Positions 1 through 11,939 of a stretch of DNA of 64,000 nucleotides are shown one piece after another. The DNA is from Isoperla grammatica (lineage: Eukaryota > Arthropoda > Insecta > Plecoptera > Perlodidae). The notes below the pieces were generated by a model. The model made no database searches. It saw only the letters and a program-made list of their open reading frames with translations, and was not told the origin of the DNA. Position 1 is the first letter of the stretch, and the number at the start of each line of letters is the position of its first letter. Both the position numbers and the translations under genes were made by a program. The stretch spans positions 12,135,177-12,199,176 of the forward strand of contig OX246745.1 of assembly GCA_945910005.1 (NCBI GenBank). Reading direction: 5' to 3'.

Positions 1-72
1 TTACGTATTATTCTATAGCATAGGCTTTAATCTCAAACCTAGATACTAGGCTGTTTTAGTGATGAGGTCTAC

Positions 73-228
73 CTGCTTCCTCTGTCCGGCAATATATGGG
101 AGTGCTAGCTAGTCCATCTCCAATGCTGGTGAAGGCTAACACCTGAAGACTGTAGTTGGTAAACGGCTTCAGACCATGAAGTACTGAAGTTAAAGCTGTA
201 GTCACCTTACTTTCAGCCGCTGCTGCAT
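73..228 (-). CDS. Dscam2: Dscam2-like exon: FN3-3, C-terminal half
   Basis: 156 bp, phase 1 to phase 1, donor GTAGAC. Encodes DAAAAESKVTTALTSVLHG, LKPFTNYSLQVLAFTSIGDG and IYCRTEEA. LHGLK.+TNY++QVLA.T..GDG...PI.C.TE is very close to fly Dscam. The exon ends in phase 1, so the gene must continue to the left of the window into FN3-4. Confidence 0.92.
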
Positions 229-1126
229 CTGAGCACACAAACGCAAACAGTGTTGTTAAACAAAAACTAAAGGGTACGAAGTATACCCACAATATTTAGC
301 GGAATAGTAATTCTTAAACATAGAAATGTATTCATTCATAATATATCACGTCCTGAGACAACCATGCAGAGGGATTCGTCATTGACGAGATATTCGTGGC
401 CCACCAGCGAGTCACAATTTTCACATACCGATTGCTGATTGGCCACGAGTTCCTCATCTAAAGCATCCATCTATAAGGTTGTCTTGGCACACGTGTAACT
501 GATTAAGGCAATTGGTAACTTTTAGTTTTAAAATTTCTGATAGTCACGAGTGAAATAAGTTAAACACATTTAGTTTTATCTTATGCTTGCAAATATTTAT
601 AAACAATATTTTAACAAACCTTACAGTATATAATCGTAAGTTTTTACTAGTAGTAGCATAGTAGTATGTGTCATACAATGTAGTTTCGTCCACCGGAAAT
701 CGGGGATTTATATATTAACTAGAACTTTATTTATACCAGATGAAGAGTATGTTCTGTCACATCACACTGAGCTACTAAAGTGAGTTTGTTTGCATTCTCT
801 GGGGGTGTAGAGGTATTTTTGATGTCCACAATAAACATGGCTTTATCAACTTACCAGCCATGACTAATTACTATGTCAATCCTCTTGCTTTTAATATAAA
901 CATAAAAAACAGGAATAACAAGATAAGCCAACCCTTGCTTCCTTTTGAATGAGATTGGATATGTATGTATTACATGAAGGAATGTATGTAAGTATATTGG
1001 CTGTAGGAAACAAAAACGTTTTTATCTCTCACAATTTGAATGCTGGAGGCCATGTAGATCTTGGCGACAAAAAGGGTGTTTGCTAGTTATGTTATTCACT
1101 TCTGAGTTAATAAATTCAATACCCAC
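229..1126 (-). other. Intron between the two FN3-3 exons
   Basis: AT-rich intron sequence. I see no gene, RNA or recognisable mobile element in it. Confidence 0.7.
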
Positions 1127-1273
1127 CATACCAGTCTTCAGAGGTTTCATACAAGAGCTTGTACCCTTGAACGATGCCATGACTCTGTTGTGTGGTGGGG
1201 GGCTGCCAGCTAATCTGCACACTCTGTGATGTGAGCGAGGCGCAGGTCACACTCCGAGGGGCACCGCTAGGCA
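1127..1273 (-). CDS. Dscam2: Dscam2-like exon: FN3-3, N-terminal half
   Basis: 147 bp, phase 1 to phase 1, donor GTGGGT. Encodes VPSGAPRSVTCASLTSQS, VQISWQPPTTQQSHGIVQ and YKLLYETSEDWY. VPS.AP..V.C..LTSQ++.+.W..P....+G+++.YK++Y....+WY is a characteristic Dscam FN3-3 start. Confidence 0.92.
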
Positions 1274-3032
1274 CTGAAACAGACAAACCAACACTTGTCA
1301 ATAATATTCAAATAACAGATATTTCACAACCCTGGCCTTCACACATAGAGGCTATAGCTAAAGTTCGTCTCTATCCAAGATGCATGCCGGTAAAGAGGAC
1401 TCCTCAAAGGGCGGCTTATTTCCCGCTCAACATGTGCAAGGTTGTAAACGTCAAGCTTGTCACCAGGAAGGATGCACAGTTTTTAAAAAACTGATCACCA
1501 ATGACCTATTCAAATAAGAAAAACACCCACTTGACAATAGGAAGACGGGGCTCAGGATTCTGTCACCTTTCAAAGAGTCGACCATAATTATCTCTTGCTT
1601 CGACGGTCCATGTGGTTTGGAGCTGTCTTTACTATGTTAGAAGCTAAGTAGTTTGCCAAATAAAAGAGATGATTGACAGCATAAGTCTCCAACAATAAGA
1701 AACAGTTCCTTTTAGTTTTCATTTTGCCGGCGTGTATCTTGAATCGGGACAGACTATAGACTATTTCCGATTTTAATATAGCATCAGGTAAATTCATTTA
1801 TAACGTCTCAAGATTTAGGGCTGAAATACTAAGTAACTAAAGCAAATGAGTATTTTCTATTTTGAAACTCATATATAGGAATTTATTAATGACCGAATCC
1901 ATGCACTGCTGTTTGTACGGTGCCAGTCATTCATCTAGATAATTGTATTATTTAAGGTAATGTATTTTACCCCTAATCAATTACAAATTCCAATTTAGAC
2001 TAGCCCATCTCCACACTAAATTATGTGTTCGAGAGACTAGGCTAAATAGGCTTACACAAGCCAATTTAGCTCAAATAACTATATACTTGTAGCAAAAATG
2101 TACTATTTTAAAAATATGACTTTCTTTCGAGGTCTAGAAATGTTTTTTCTTTTAGCATATTGAAAACTAGACAAGAAACATGCATGGCACTCTCGAGCAC
2201 GTGCTCTTGAGCATAAACAAATGGCCACCATAATAATATGTTTTTAATTAACATCATGCCCACCAATACACAAAACGAAAATCACCATTTTATTGTGAAT
2301 TTAGAGCTGCCAATTGTTGACATACATAATGCTTATGGATTGAGGTATGCTTGGTTAAAAGAAGGAATGTGTTATTATAGCAGGCTGTGGAAATCTTCGT
2401 AAAACAATGGTTGTCAAGGTAACCTTTGATGGTTGCGCTGTACTCATGTTAATTTTTTTGTCAAAAAGTTTGAACTCCTTAAATTCCGGCAAAATATTAT
2501 GAAGTTTGAAGCCTTAATAGCATCCATTTATGTTTAAAGTAATTTTTGAGCATTTTATTATACTGAATAAAACATCTTATATTAAAAATCTTGATTATGA
2601 GTGGTCTATAAGAGATATTGAACAATGCCGTCATGCCCTGTTTTGCTCTTTCGCCATGAATTTTATAGATGAAAATATGGCGTTAGATATAAAGTAAACA
2701 TATTTTTATTTTTAAACTTAGAAAGATAATGCCTCTCCGTTTCCTTAGCAAATTAAGTGTTATAGCTCTACATCTAAGCTCTAAAAGTTCTAATCAGCGA
2801 CGTGCTCAAAGGAAACGTAACGCTCCAATTATAAGCTATGAAAGACGTTTTCCTTACCTTACAACTTTAAAACGTGGGAACTTTTACTTTAAAACAAGAT
2901 TGAAATCTATTCGTGCCGCTAGCAAGTACACACAAGCGCAGATAATATATTGTATTATTATCTGTGATAAAAGTCAACAATATGAGCATGATACATCTCG
3001 TCATCCAATATAAAATGGGATGTGGTTTTTAC
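1274..3032 (-). other. Intron between FN3-2 and FN3-3
   Basis: No recognisable element. The plus-strand open frame at 2729-3013 has no family resemblance and looks like chance. Confidence 0.65.
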
Positions 3033-3211
3033 CGTCTTCCAGAGTTGTCGCAACGACAGGTTCTGTGGGGGGGCCATCCCCCTTGGCGTTGAAAGCTTGT
3101 ACCACCACAGCATATCGTGTGAACTTATCCAATCCAGTTAGCCTAAGGTCTCCCGGAGAATCTCCTCCCACTGCGTTCACCAGCGTCCAGTTGTACGCCT
3201 CTCTGTCCTCG
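3033..3211 (-). CDS. Dscam2: Dscam2-like exon: FN3-2, C-terminal half
   Basis: 179 bp, phase 2 to phase 1, donor GTAAAA. Encodes EDREAYNWTLVNAVGGD, LRLTGLDKFTRYAVVVQAF and NAKGDGPPTEPVVATTLED. The L..L.+FT.Y.+VVQAFN..G.GP pattern is the F/G strand region of an FN3 domain. Confidence 0.9.
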
Positions 3212-3308
3212 CTGCAAGCACAGTAACACGTCCACGTTAGCGTGGTGGGTCTAACTCAAGGCCACGCTCGAGCATGCTCCACTCACGCACACTCACGCAC
3301 AGGTTAGC

Positions 3309-4693
3309 TTAAAGGCCCACTAAACCCAAACATACATATCGAGTCATTAGACGCTTACGCTTTTACGTAAGTCGAATGAAAAAGTCCCACCGCTCAGCGA
3401 GGCTGCGTTCGCCCTACAACGCAGGTTTCGTTTTGTCTGTGACGTAGACCGATAGGGGTTCGATCGTGTGGCTGATATCCCCATTAAAATTGAACGCGAG
3501 AAACAACGTCTCACTTCCACGGCTCGTAACTCACTCAATTGTAGCCAGATTTCCAAATGAGTGACATCGACGTAATCTGTAAATTATTGTGTTTATTGTG
3601 AGTGGTTTTTCTTGTCGATTCTGACATATGCGAGGTTTTTTTGATGATGGAAACAAAAATTCGCCCGCCCGCTAATAGCATGCGCTATACCGAGTCCACG
3701 CTTAAGGCTTCAAACGACCGAATTAATTGTAATACGACGATTGAATTTGGTATCAATTTTTGTATCAAACTGTCATCTTTCGTACCATATGGGAACAAAT
3801 TTTAGCTGTACCCACAAACAAATTACTTACGACGTGTTATTTGAAACAGTGTTGTCGCAATGAGCCGGGCGTAGCGAGAAAGCACGCATGAATTTAGCGG
3901 GCGGGCGATTACAAGGTTTTGTTTCCATCATCAAAAAAACCTCGCATATGTCAGAATCAACAAGAACAACCACTCACAATAAACACAATAATTTACAGAT
4001 TACGTCCATGTCACTCATTTGGAAATCGGGGTACAATTGAGTGAGTTATGAGACGTGGAAGTGAGACGTTGTTTCTCGCGTTCAATTTTAATGGAGATAT
4101 CAGCCACATGATCGAACCCCTATCGGTCTACGTTAAGGCCGGTTCAGACACTTTGCTAAGGATTATGGCTGGAAGTTGAACATACGGAAATGCGTGTAGG
4201 CGTTCACACAACACAACATCGCTAACGACTAGCGCTATGGCTAAGAAAAGTTAACTAACTTTTAACTTCCATCCATATCCTTATCCAGAATCAGGTCCAT
4301 CCAATCAGAAGCTAGGATGTCATTTTGCAAAAACCAATCTAATATAAACTACTTATGTTTTATAAGCAAAAGTTATTATTAACTAATTTATTAATATTAT
4401 TAATTATTATTATTAATAAGATAGGCTTTCCCGTAGGCCTATTCTTTTCTTGAATATCATAGACATTCGTTATTCTAGTTCCTACGTGTGAACCGGAACG
4501 TCTAGGCGCTAGCTCTTAATCACTATCCTTATCCTTAGCAAATGTGTGTGAACTCCGCTTTACGGACAAAACGAAACCTGCGTTGTAGGGCGAACGCAGC
4601 CTCGCTGAGCGGTGGGACTTTTTCATTCGACTTACCTAAAAGCGTCAGCGTCTTATGACTCCATATGTATGTTTGGGTTTAGTGGGTCTTTAA
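3309..4693. mobile_element. Long palindromic MITE flanked by TTAA, interrupted by a second MITE
   Basis: Two arms of roughly 370 bp (about 3309-3685 and 3890-4693 excluding an insert) are inverted copies around a ~200-bp centre. The ends match as AGGCCCACTAAACCCAAAC on the left and its inverse on the right (AGACCCACTAAACCCAAAC), each bordered by TTAA. No transposase gene is present. TTAA borders suggest a piggyBac-type target site, but the termini alone do not prove that. The right arm is split by a ~430-bp insertion (4134-4562). Confidence 0.75.
4134..4562. mobile_element. Inner MITE, Harbinger-like, nested in the palindromic element
   Basis: Interrupts the right arm of the palindrome, as shown by comparison with the unbroken left arm (CTACGT and ACAAAACG are adjacent-like there). 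Its ends are inverted: AGGCCGGTTCAGACACTTTG on the left and, inverted, AAGCGGAGTTCACACACATT on the right, both continuing into GCTAAGGAT. Each end is bordered by TTA. A 3-bp TTA target and GG..GTTCACAC termini fit PIF/Harbinger MITEs, which is an inference. Confidence 0.6.
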
Positions 4694-4832
4694 GCCGCGT
4701 AGAGGTGAGCGTGTCAGTGAGTTTAACTCACGGCGAGACATAGTCACGCAGAAGCATGCTCAACTCATGTACTCATGCACGCACGCGCAAGAGGGACTAA
4801 ACCAAGTATTTTTCTTAAGTTCTCTTCGATTA

Positions 4833-4995
4833 ATTTGATTTGATTTGATTGTTTATTGCTATTCATATTATTATATATTATTTATGTTTTTGTGTGGCTT
4901 TGTATTCACATTAAAAAAATTTAAATTGATCCCTGAAGTTTTCATATTGGAAGCAAGAACAAACCCACAGGATCAACAAACCACACAAGCAATTC
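4833..4995 (-). mobile_element. Possible LINE 3'-end fragment with (AATCA)n tail
   Basis: On the minus strand the sequence ends in AATAAAC followed by AATCAAATCAAATCAA, a short-repeat tail like those of non-LTR retrotransposons and like the tail of the LINE at 50.85 kb. No coding sequence remains, so the family cannot be told. Confidence 0.35.
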
Positions 4996-5091
4996 ACAGA
5001 TTTTTGTTTGAATGTTAATTATTTGAATTTGATTTATTTTTATTGCAAATCCAGTTCTGAATTTAAGTATTTGGTTTGATAATGATGTTAC

Positions 5092-5245
5092 CCAAGTTTC
5101 CGCTGTCCCACGTTGTAGCCGAGAATGTCCCCGTAGCGTAGTTCTGGTTCAGGAGGGTGCCACGTGATGCGCAGCTGTTGCGAAGTAATGGCTTCAACGG
5201 CTAAGTGAAGTGGAGGCCCTCCGGGGATTTCCATTTCAGTAGCTC
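5092..5245 (-). CDS. Dscam2: Dscam2-like exon: FN3-2, N-terminal half
   Basis: 154 bp, phase 1 to phase 2, donor GTAACA, acceptor AAAG with a weak pyrimidine tract. Encodes GATEMEIPGGPPLHLAV, ITSQQLRITWHPPEPEL and YGDILGYNVGQRKLG. It matches Dscam FN3-2, where P..L.V......++++W.PP and ILGY+VGY are conserved. Confidence 0.87.
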
Positions 5246-5997
5246 CTTTAAAACAATATAACCGTCCTGCTTTAGTTGCTACTCGAAACACGTTTTGCGG
5301 GATTAGAGTTAGTTCTACTTTCTCTACACAGATTACTAAGATTTAAGAGCTAAGGATTAGTGGATAGATTGAAACTCGAAGCACAAGATTGCATGCAAAT
5401 GTTCAGGGACTAATTCAGTGGGCAGCTGGACATTGTTTGCGCACTTGACAACTGCTGTAAATCGTGCGTTTAAAACGTCATTAAATTGATTATAAAGCTC
5501 TTAAACGTATCTCTAGTTGTCCCCCATACAAAAACCCATAGAACGTCCAAGTTGTGAAACGCAAAATAACATTCAATATTTTTACCCAATAAGCAAATTT
5601 TGAAAACAAATTAATAAATTGCTATGTTGATAATTCTTTTGTCTATCCGAAGACCCTTTTTGAACATGCCCAACCATATACTAAATTTAAAAAAAACTAT
5701 TTTAACTAGCCCTGTAAAAGAAGACGAAATCTTGTTTCTTACAAAACACCCTTGAAAATGTCCCTGTGTGGTTAACTTGTAGGCAGCCCCCCCCCCCCCC
5801 TCCACACATCTCTGGATTACTGTGTATTGCTGCTTGTGCAGCATTAAATTAACTTCTAAGATAGTCCTAGGAAGCGAGTGTTTTTATTTCACTTTGCTGA
5901 TAGTGTTCTTATCTAAGATCACACTGCACAGTAGAAAGCACTACGCTGTAAGGTTATCTGAAAGTCTGTGGGGTTGTCCGTTAGTATTTATTCATAC
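5246..5997 (-). other. Intron between FN3-1 and FN3-2
   Basis: Contains a C14 homopolymer at about 5787-5800 and otherwise nothing recognisable. Confidence 0.6.
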
Positions 5998-6147
5998 CTT
6001 GTAAGACATCACTGGCAGCACTTCGGCCCAGTTCATTCTCTGCGTAGAGACGGAATAGGTAGGTTGTGGCTGGACGAAGACCGGATACTAGAGCTACTTG
6101 GGCGTCGCCAGAGATGGACAGTTGAGGGTTGTGTTCGTGCCACAGAT
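5998..6147 (-). CDS. Dscam2: Dscam2-like exon: FN3-1, C-terminal half
   Basis: 150 bp, phase 1 to phase 1, donor GTATGA. Encodes DLWHEHNPQLSISGDAQV, LVSGLRPATTYLFRLYAEN and ELGRSAASDVLQ. L.P.T.Y.FR..AEN..G.S is the FN3 F-strand signature with its conserved Tyr. The open reading frame is short and has no start codon. Confidence 0.88.
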
Positions 6148-8092
6148 CTGTAACATAACAGGCAATATTTAAATTTGGGAGTGTTAATGCTGTATGTCCA
6201 CCTATCCTGAGAAACTCCCGATTTCGGTCTAGTAAAATTTCTTTAAAATTTGTTCAATCTATCAAAATCTTAGGTCATCCTGTAGAAAATTTAAAGTGTA
6301 CTTTCTTATGAATATTTCTTTATTCCAATCAATACTCCCGTTTTTCAGATGTTCTTAATTACCTTTTGTTATATGAGTTTGCTTGACACCTTTCACACCT
6401 AATTAAGAACAACTACTAAACGGAAATATTTATCGGAGTAAAAAACCATTCATAAGGAAGAGCATTCCATTTTCTATAGGTGACATTTTATTTTCTTTTG
6501 CGACAATTTAAAACAATTTAAAACCAATTTTAAGAAATGAAAGCGTGTATTTCGCAAGGTAGGTAACTGGCTTATAGTGATTTTTTCATGAACATGACGT
6601 TCTACAATGTGTGGTATCAGATGTAATGAAACAATTTTCTGGAAGCTGCATTGCATTTTTTTAACAAGAGCTGATAATGATAAGAAATTGTAGGCCATAT
6701 TGATCAGAATCAAATATTATACGACTTCACTATGTATTGTACACTGGAAATTGAAGACAATATTAAGGGGTTAGCATTTAATAATAAGTAATACTGATAA
6801 CAGCCAGTAGCAAATCCCGGTTCAGCAGAAGTTTTTTTCCTTCTTTTTCCATTCAGTTCCATTACTTCTTGTCTTGGAAATAAGTTTAAACGGTGAGTTT
6901 GAAGCCGTCCTAGCAACGAAGCACTCAATAAATTCAAAGTGGTTCTGAATCGGCCTTGTTGATTCTGACATTCGTTCGCAGGTGTTCCCACTGTCCAATC
7001 ACTGATTCATACGTTTCGTATTTGAAATATCGATCTTTGATTGGTTATCGCTCACTCGTCGATGGTGTTCGGAGCCTTTTAGCGAGCGGTTTAGTCGCTT
7101 TAAATTAAAGTCCCCCACTGAAAATCAGTTTCGTTACTGAGTGGGTAGACTCTACATGTGAATGTATTTATTTTTTATTTATTTTAGCAAATATCATAAC
7201 AGAAGTTACTTTGAACTGCTGGGGTTCAGACTTTACTTAGTTATAAGATGAACCGCCCAACATTGCAGGTTACATCCCCTCTTAATACTCCTCACACAGC
7301 TTTCACCCCACGGCCAATTCACCTGTTCACCTTCCCAAACTCTCATGTGTGGATGTATAAGACATGAACCAGGTTAGCCAAAGCGCTGCCTGTGAACCAC
7401 TGAACTGGAGACATAACGAACAAGTTGGCAACTAGTGAAGAGAAGGAGTGGGGGGGGGGGAGGAGGGGGGAGGGGGCGGGGGAGACTTGTTGGCTCAAGT
7501 GGAATGTCGAAGTTCAGAGCATGGTTAGGACTTAAAAAAAAGATAAATCCGAAACCTTGTTGGTAGGTTGGTACTGAAAACTAGCTATCACATTCATTTA
7601 ATAGTAGTGTCGAATACTGGAAAGTAAATTTCTACCTACTGTTGTAGAGCACTTACATGAGTAATGATAGGTGGTAGCTGGATTAATTTTACATGTATTC
7701 AAAGTCTATTTTGATAACTGATAATGAACGATAAATTCCTCGAGTAAAGGTTCAACTAAAGAGTGAAGAACAAAAGTATTTTTATTACTGTAGAGTGTAG
7801 AAGATCTCTATATAGATCCCTTTATTCTGGGGCTGGGTGGGGGGGAGGGGGGGGGGGGGGGTGGGGTTAAAGTCGTCATCGTATAGGCACCACTTAGAGA
7901 GCGTTTATATTACATTGTTGGTAAGAGAGCGGTCATTTATTTGTTTGTTTATCATTTACCATGTTTATCGCAAATTTGGTAAAGTCATAGTCGTTGAAAC
8001 CATAGCAAACACGAGACTCGGAGAGACAATAATAAAGTATCCTCCATATGGTGACCTCCCTTGTCCACTCCCTAGTACCAACCAGTACTCAC
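6148..8092 (-). other. Intron within FN3-1
   Basis: Holds two G-rich runs (about 7449-7490 and 7838-7864) with G tracts of 10 or more. I see no gene or classified mobile element. Confidence 0.6.
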
Positions 8093-8367
8093 CAGTGACT
8101 TCCTTGTACTGCAGCAAGTAGGACGAGACTGTGGCCCCCGACGCCGTCGACCAGGCGAGCAGGAGGGAGCGACTGGTTCGCTCTGCCACGTGGAGGTTCC
8201 GTGGGAACCCCGGAGGCTCCTGAACCACTAACAGGATGCTGGCCTGGTCCTGGCCGTAGGCATTGTTAGCTACGCATGTGTACTCGCCGCCGTCGGAGGG
8301 GGACGGGTCCGTAATGGTCAGCTCGGATGTGGTGCTATGAGCGCCGGGCAGTGTCTTCACGGTGTAT
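8093..8367 (-). CDS. Dscam2: Dscam2-like exon: Ig9 C-terminal half plus start of FN3-1
   Basis: 275 bp, phase 2 to phase 1, donor GTGAGT. Encodes YTVKTLPGAHSTTSELTI, the F strand GGEYTCVANNAYGQDQASI, then LVVQEPPGFPRNLHV opening the first fibronectin type III domain and its core Trp (LLLAWSTA). The Ig9/FN3-1 junction inside one exon is the usual Dscam arrangement. The first ~20 bp and the acceptor are duplicated 214 bp upstream. Confidence 0.93.
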
Positions 8368-8591
8368 CTGCAACGAGTGCCACAACATCTTCGGTAATGC
8401 TTCCGTCATGGGTAGATGAGCGGCAGCCAACCAGCGACCGTGGCTAATTCACATACCTGCTCGGGTTGGCCGAGACCGTAAATACGTTATCGATTGATGA
8501 CAAAAGCATTACCGAAGTTGTTGTATGAGAACTATACAGCCAACTAATGCAGCAGTGGCAGTGTCTTCACGGTGTATCTGCAACGAGGGTG
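8347..8591. repeat. 31-bp direct repeat duplicating a splice acceptor, around an inverted-repeat insert
   Basis: The 31 bp at 8347-8377 (exon start plus acceptor of the Ig9/FN3-1 exon) recur exactly at 8561-8591, 214 bp upstream in the sense direction. Between them lies a segment with ~30-bp inverted arms (about 8380-8408 and 8495-8525, sharing TTCGGTAATGCTT). The upstream acceptor copy is intact (GTTGCAG|ATACACC). Using it would lengthen the exon by 214 bp and shift the frame. Confidence 0.85.
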
Positions 8592-9004
8592 ACGGATGTA
8601 GCTCTACCAATGTGACGTCAGAGCTAAACACATAAAACTATACACCTGCTCTCCAAGGTCTCTAGTCTAGGTATTCTATCGACCAGCTCCGTTGCGAACA
8701 CGTTTTATCGGTGACATGTGGCGTAAAACATTGAAGTAGGGCAATAGGTATGGATTACTGGTTGAATGTGATATTTCAAGTTTCCTTCAAAACTAACGCG
8801 TCTTGAACCATCGAGCAAATCTTGTCAATTATATCATATATATTATTTTGTGTGTTTATAATTATTGTTTCAGTTGTTGAGGAAAATTAAAAATGTTTGC
8901 TCTTGTTAAAGAAACACTATCTTCATTTGTTATAAAGCAGCAATAGCTTCTTTATTGTGAGGAATGACGTTTTAGAGTAGTACTAACTAGGTAATTATTG
9001 TGGT

Positions 9005-9156
9005 TGCTCAGTCAGGAAAGAATTTCCGAGACACCCATGCGTTGGCCGTCTGACTGAAACAAACTCCGGGAACACATACAATCAAGATGGTCGTTTAAAG
9101 CAATCGAACCGGTGACTTCCCGAATTGAAGTATGACCTGTAACCACTAAGCCACCG
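9005..9156 (-). mobile_element. tRNA-derived SINE
   Basis: On the minus strand a tRNA-like head has an A box (TGGCTTAGTGG) and a near-consensus B box (CCGGTTCGATTGC) about 30 bp apart, followed by a body with CAGTCAGACGG and ending near TTCCTGACTGAG. It resembles the SINE heads at 43.4 and 56.46 kb. There is no paired acceptor stem, so it is not a tRNA gene. Confidence 0.6.
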
Positions 9157-10678
9157 ATATCGATATATTCGAGACAATGATTGTAGAAAATCTACGATTA
9201 GAAAAAACCACATATCATCCGGCATCTTCCTTGTTTACACTTCCGTCGATAGAGTTGGGGACGATAGAGAGTCGGGGACGATAGAGTGAAGTCTTCAATA
9301 ATTAATGTTACGCATCTTCTATCAACGAAGAGCGTACTTAGGTCTTTGGTTTCCTCTACTCGCATTCTTAAACACATGTGGATCCTATAGAGGATTCTGT
9401 CTTCCTGGGGTAATGAGATAGTGGCAGTACTAAAACTGAGAGAGAAAGAGAGAGGATACCCATTGTAGTTTTATATAGTAAAGTATATAGTATTATATAA
9501 TATACTAGTATAGTATATATTTATATCTAAGAAAGATTCCCAACATTGAAGAAGTGAGGATTTAAATAGTTATGGATTTTTAAGCTCTACACACTGTATG
9601 ACAAATATTGTAATTTTCTAAACAGTAGGCTTTTATTTCATTCACTATCGATGCATGTTATAAACAAACATTAACTTTCTAAACTACCATTATCAGATCA
9701 GACAGTTTTTAGTTTTTACAGAACCACATCCAACAGTAGTTTCACTTTTTCGTCGTGTGGCCTTCTAGAGATATTTCTCACTCCGTGAATGTCGCGTGGT
9801 TTTGACGCAAGGACTCCCCACCTATCAACACTCGCGAGTTCAAACTCTCTGATCTGCGAGACCGGCTCACACGGATAAGCTTTCCTAGCGACTTAAGTAG
9901 TTAAGGGAACAACTTCTTTCATTAGATGCTCAAACTCTCGTCTACTTACCTTGAAAACTCTCAACTTTTTCATCAGTGTTTAGTATGTTGTCGGTTGAAC
10001 TCAATTTTATTTGATCGTCTAGAAAAATCATTCCTGCTCTCAGCTTTAAACACAAACTTCTCACAGTCTAACATCAATATTTTAGGATAATGTCTTTCAA
10101 CGCAAATGTAAGACGATACTATGTATAAACCGAATATATCCAGATTCAATCCTACCCTCGATCCCGGCAATGGAGTCTCAAGAAAATCCGCCTTGAACTT
10201 CATTTATGCCTCTCTATTGCGCGTCAGTGCAGGACATAATATCCATTCTTCTCGTTCAATTTCCTTCGTTTAATACATAAAAAAAAACCTCTCGTCTTAT
10301 TCAATTTCCGGATTTAGAACGTTTGTTTTAAATCGCTTAACTTTATTTATAAAATGTATTTTGGAATGAAAGCCTCGTTTGTGTTTATAACATTTGCGTT
10401 GCGTCTTCTGAAGGAAATGAGTAAAATAATACATTTTTCTCGAGATGGAGTTGCTGGAGAATAATGAAAGAAACAGTCTTGTTGTTCTAGAGGTGTTTTG
10501 ACAGAACGAAGTCCACTCCGGACGATCTGACAACAGAGCACTAATCAAGGATTGTAGGCTATAAAGGGTATATAAAACTCGTTTCTACAATGATCTGCCA
10601 AATATTGTAATTGTTACGAATTTTATTTCTGTAAATATTTAGAATGAATAAATTTTTGAAATTAGCATCTTAATTACT

Positions 10679-10990
<312 letters not shown>

Positions 10991-11202
10991 TTAATAAATT
11001 AAATAAAATAATTTAGAATGAATGAGTTATTGAAATCACAATCGTAAGAATTTACAATATTTGAACATTTTTAATTTCATTGTTTAGATAAAACAAAACC
11101 AGATTCGGCGTAGAAATCACTCTTACATTAGAATATCAATAAAATCCCGTTAATGCTTGGTTGTTTAATGTTAGAGTGTGTTGGTAGTGAGGGTTGGTGT
11201 AC

Positions 11203-11362
11203 CTGGAGGGGTATCCTTGTTCCTGGTCCGTGCGTATCCTGTTCCCCTGGAACCTCCAAGCTATCACCATGGGTCGGTCTCCGTCAGCCTCACACGACAG
11301 ATGTATGAACTCTCCCTTGCGGGCAGTCTCGTGTTGCAGTCGGGTCTTGAACCGGGGACCAG
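11203..11362 (-). CDS. Dscam2: Dscam2-like exon: Ig9, N-terminal half
   Basis: 160 bp, phase 1 to phase 2, donor GTACAC. Encodes AGPRFKTRLQHETARKGE, the B strand HLSCEADGDRPM and the C strand IAWRFQGNRI. The TARKGE..HLSCEA pattern matches Dscam Ig9. The AG left over at the end is completed to Arg by the next exon. Confidence 0.9.
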
Positions 11363-11804
11363 CTGAACACAAGCAAAACACAGCTGTTATGTGATGTTGA
11401 CCCACTCTCGATTTATATTGGTTGAATTATTGCTTTAAATTGTCAAAAAGTGATCCAAAATATTATTATCACCTATAAAATGTCATGTTTGATCTTTGTT
11501 TTAATAAATATTTCTCCTTTTCAAATTAATTTAACTCTTGTTATGTATTGCTGCGACACGCCTTTTGCGACTTAATAAGTTAATTTATAAAAAAGGAAAT
11601 ATTTATTTTTGGAACATTAAACATTTATAAGCAAGAGTTTATACTTTTTTAAGGGATTTCATATTTTGGATTACGTTTTGATAATTTAAAAGAATTTTAA
11701 AGCAATTAAATGGATTCCGCAGGGTTCGTCGACTTAAGAACGCCTAGGTGATAATATTCGTACTTTGTAACTTTGCGTTTCATATTTTGGCAACAATGAA
11801 AGAC

Positions 11805-11939
11805 ACAAATGATGGACAACCGACGAACACAAGAGCACTCTACATGACATCTACGACCTAAGCCAGGATTCGAACCTGGAACTCAGGGACCGCGGTTTGC
11901 TAGATAAACGCCTAATCGACCGCGGCCAACTACGCTGCC
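11805..11939 (-). mobile_element. tRNA-derived SINE or tRNA pseudogene
   Basis: Minus-strand head GGCAGCGTAGTTGGCCGCGG with A-box character and a perfect B box GGTTCGAATCC, followed by a non-tRNA body (TCGTAGATGTCATG onward). The 3' side does not pair with the 5' end as an acceptor stem. It is different in sequence from the SINE at 9.0 kb, so there are at least two tRNA-headed families here. Confidence 0.55.

Noticed and set aside
2729..3013. Basic 94-codon open frame
   Set aside because: No recognisable domain and it ends next to a real exon on the other strand. It is probably chance.
11805..11939. Functional tRNA gene
   Set aside because: A and B boxes are present, but there is no closing acceptor stem and a SINE-like body follows.
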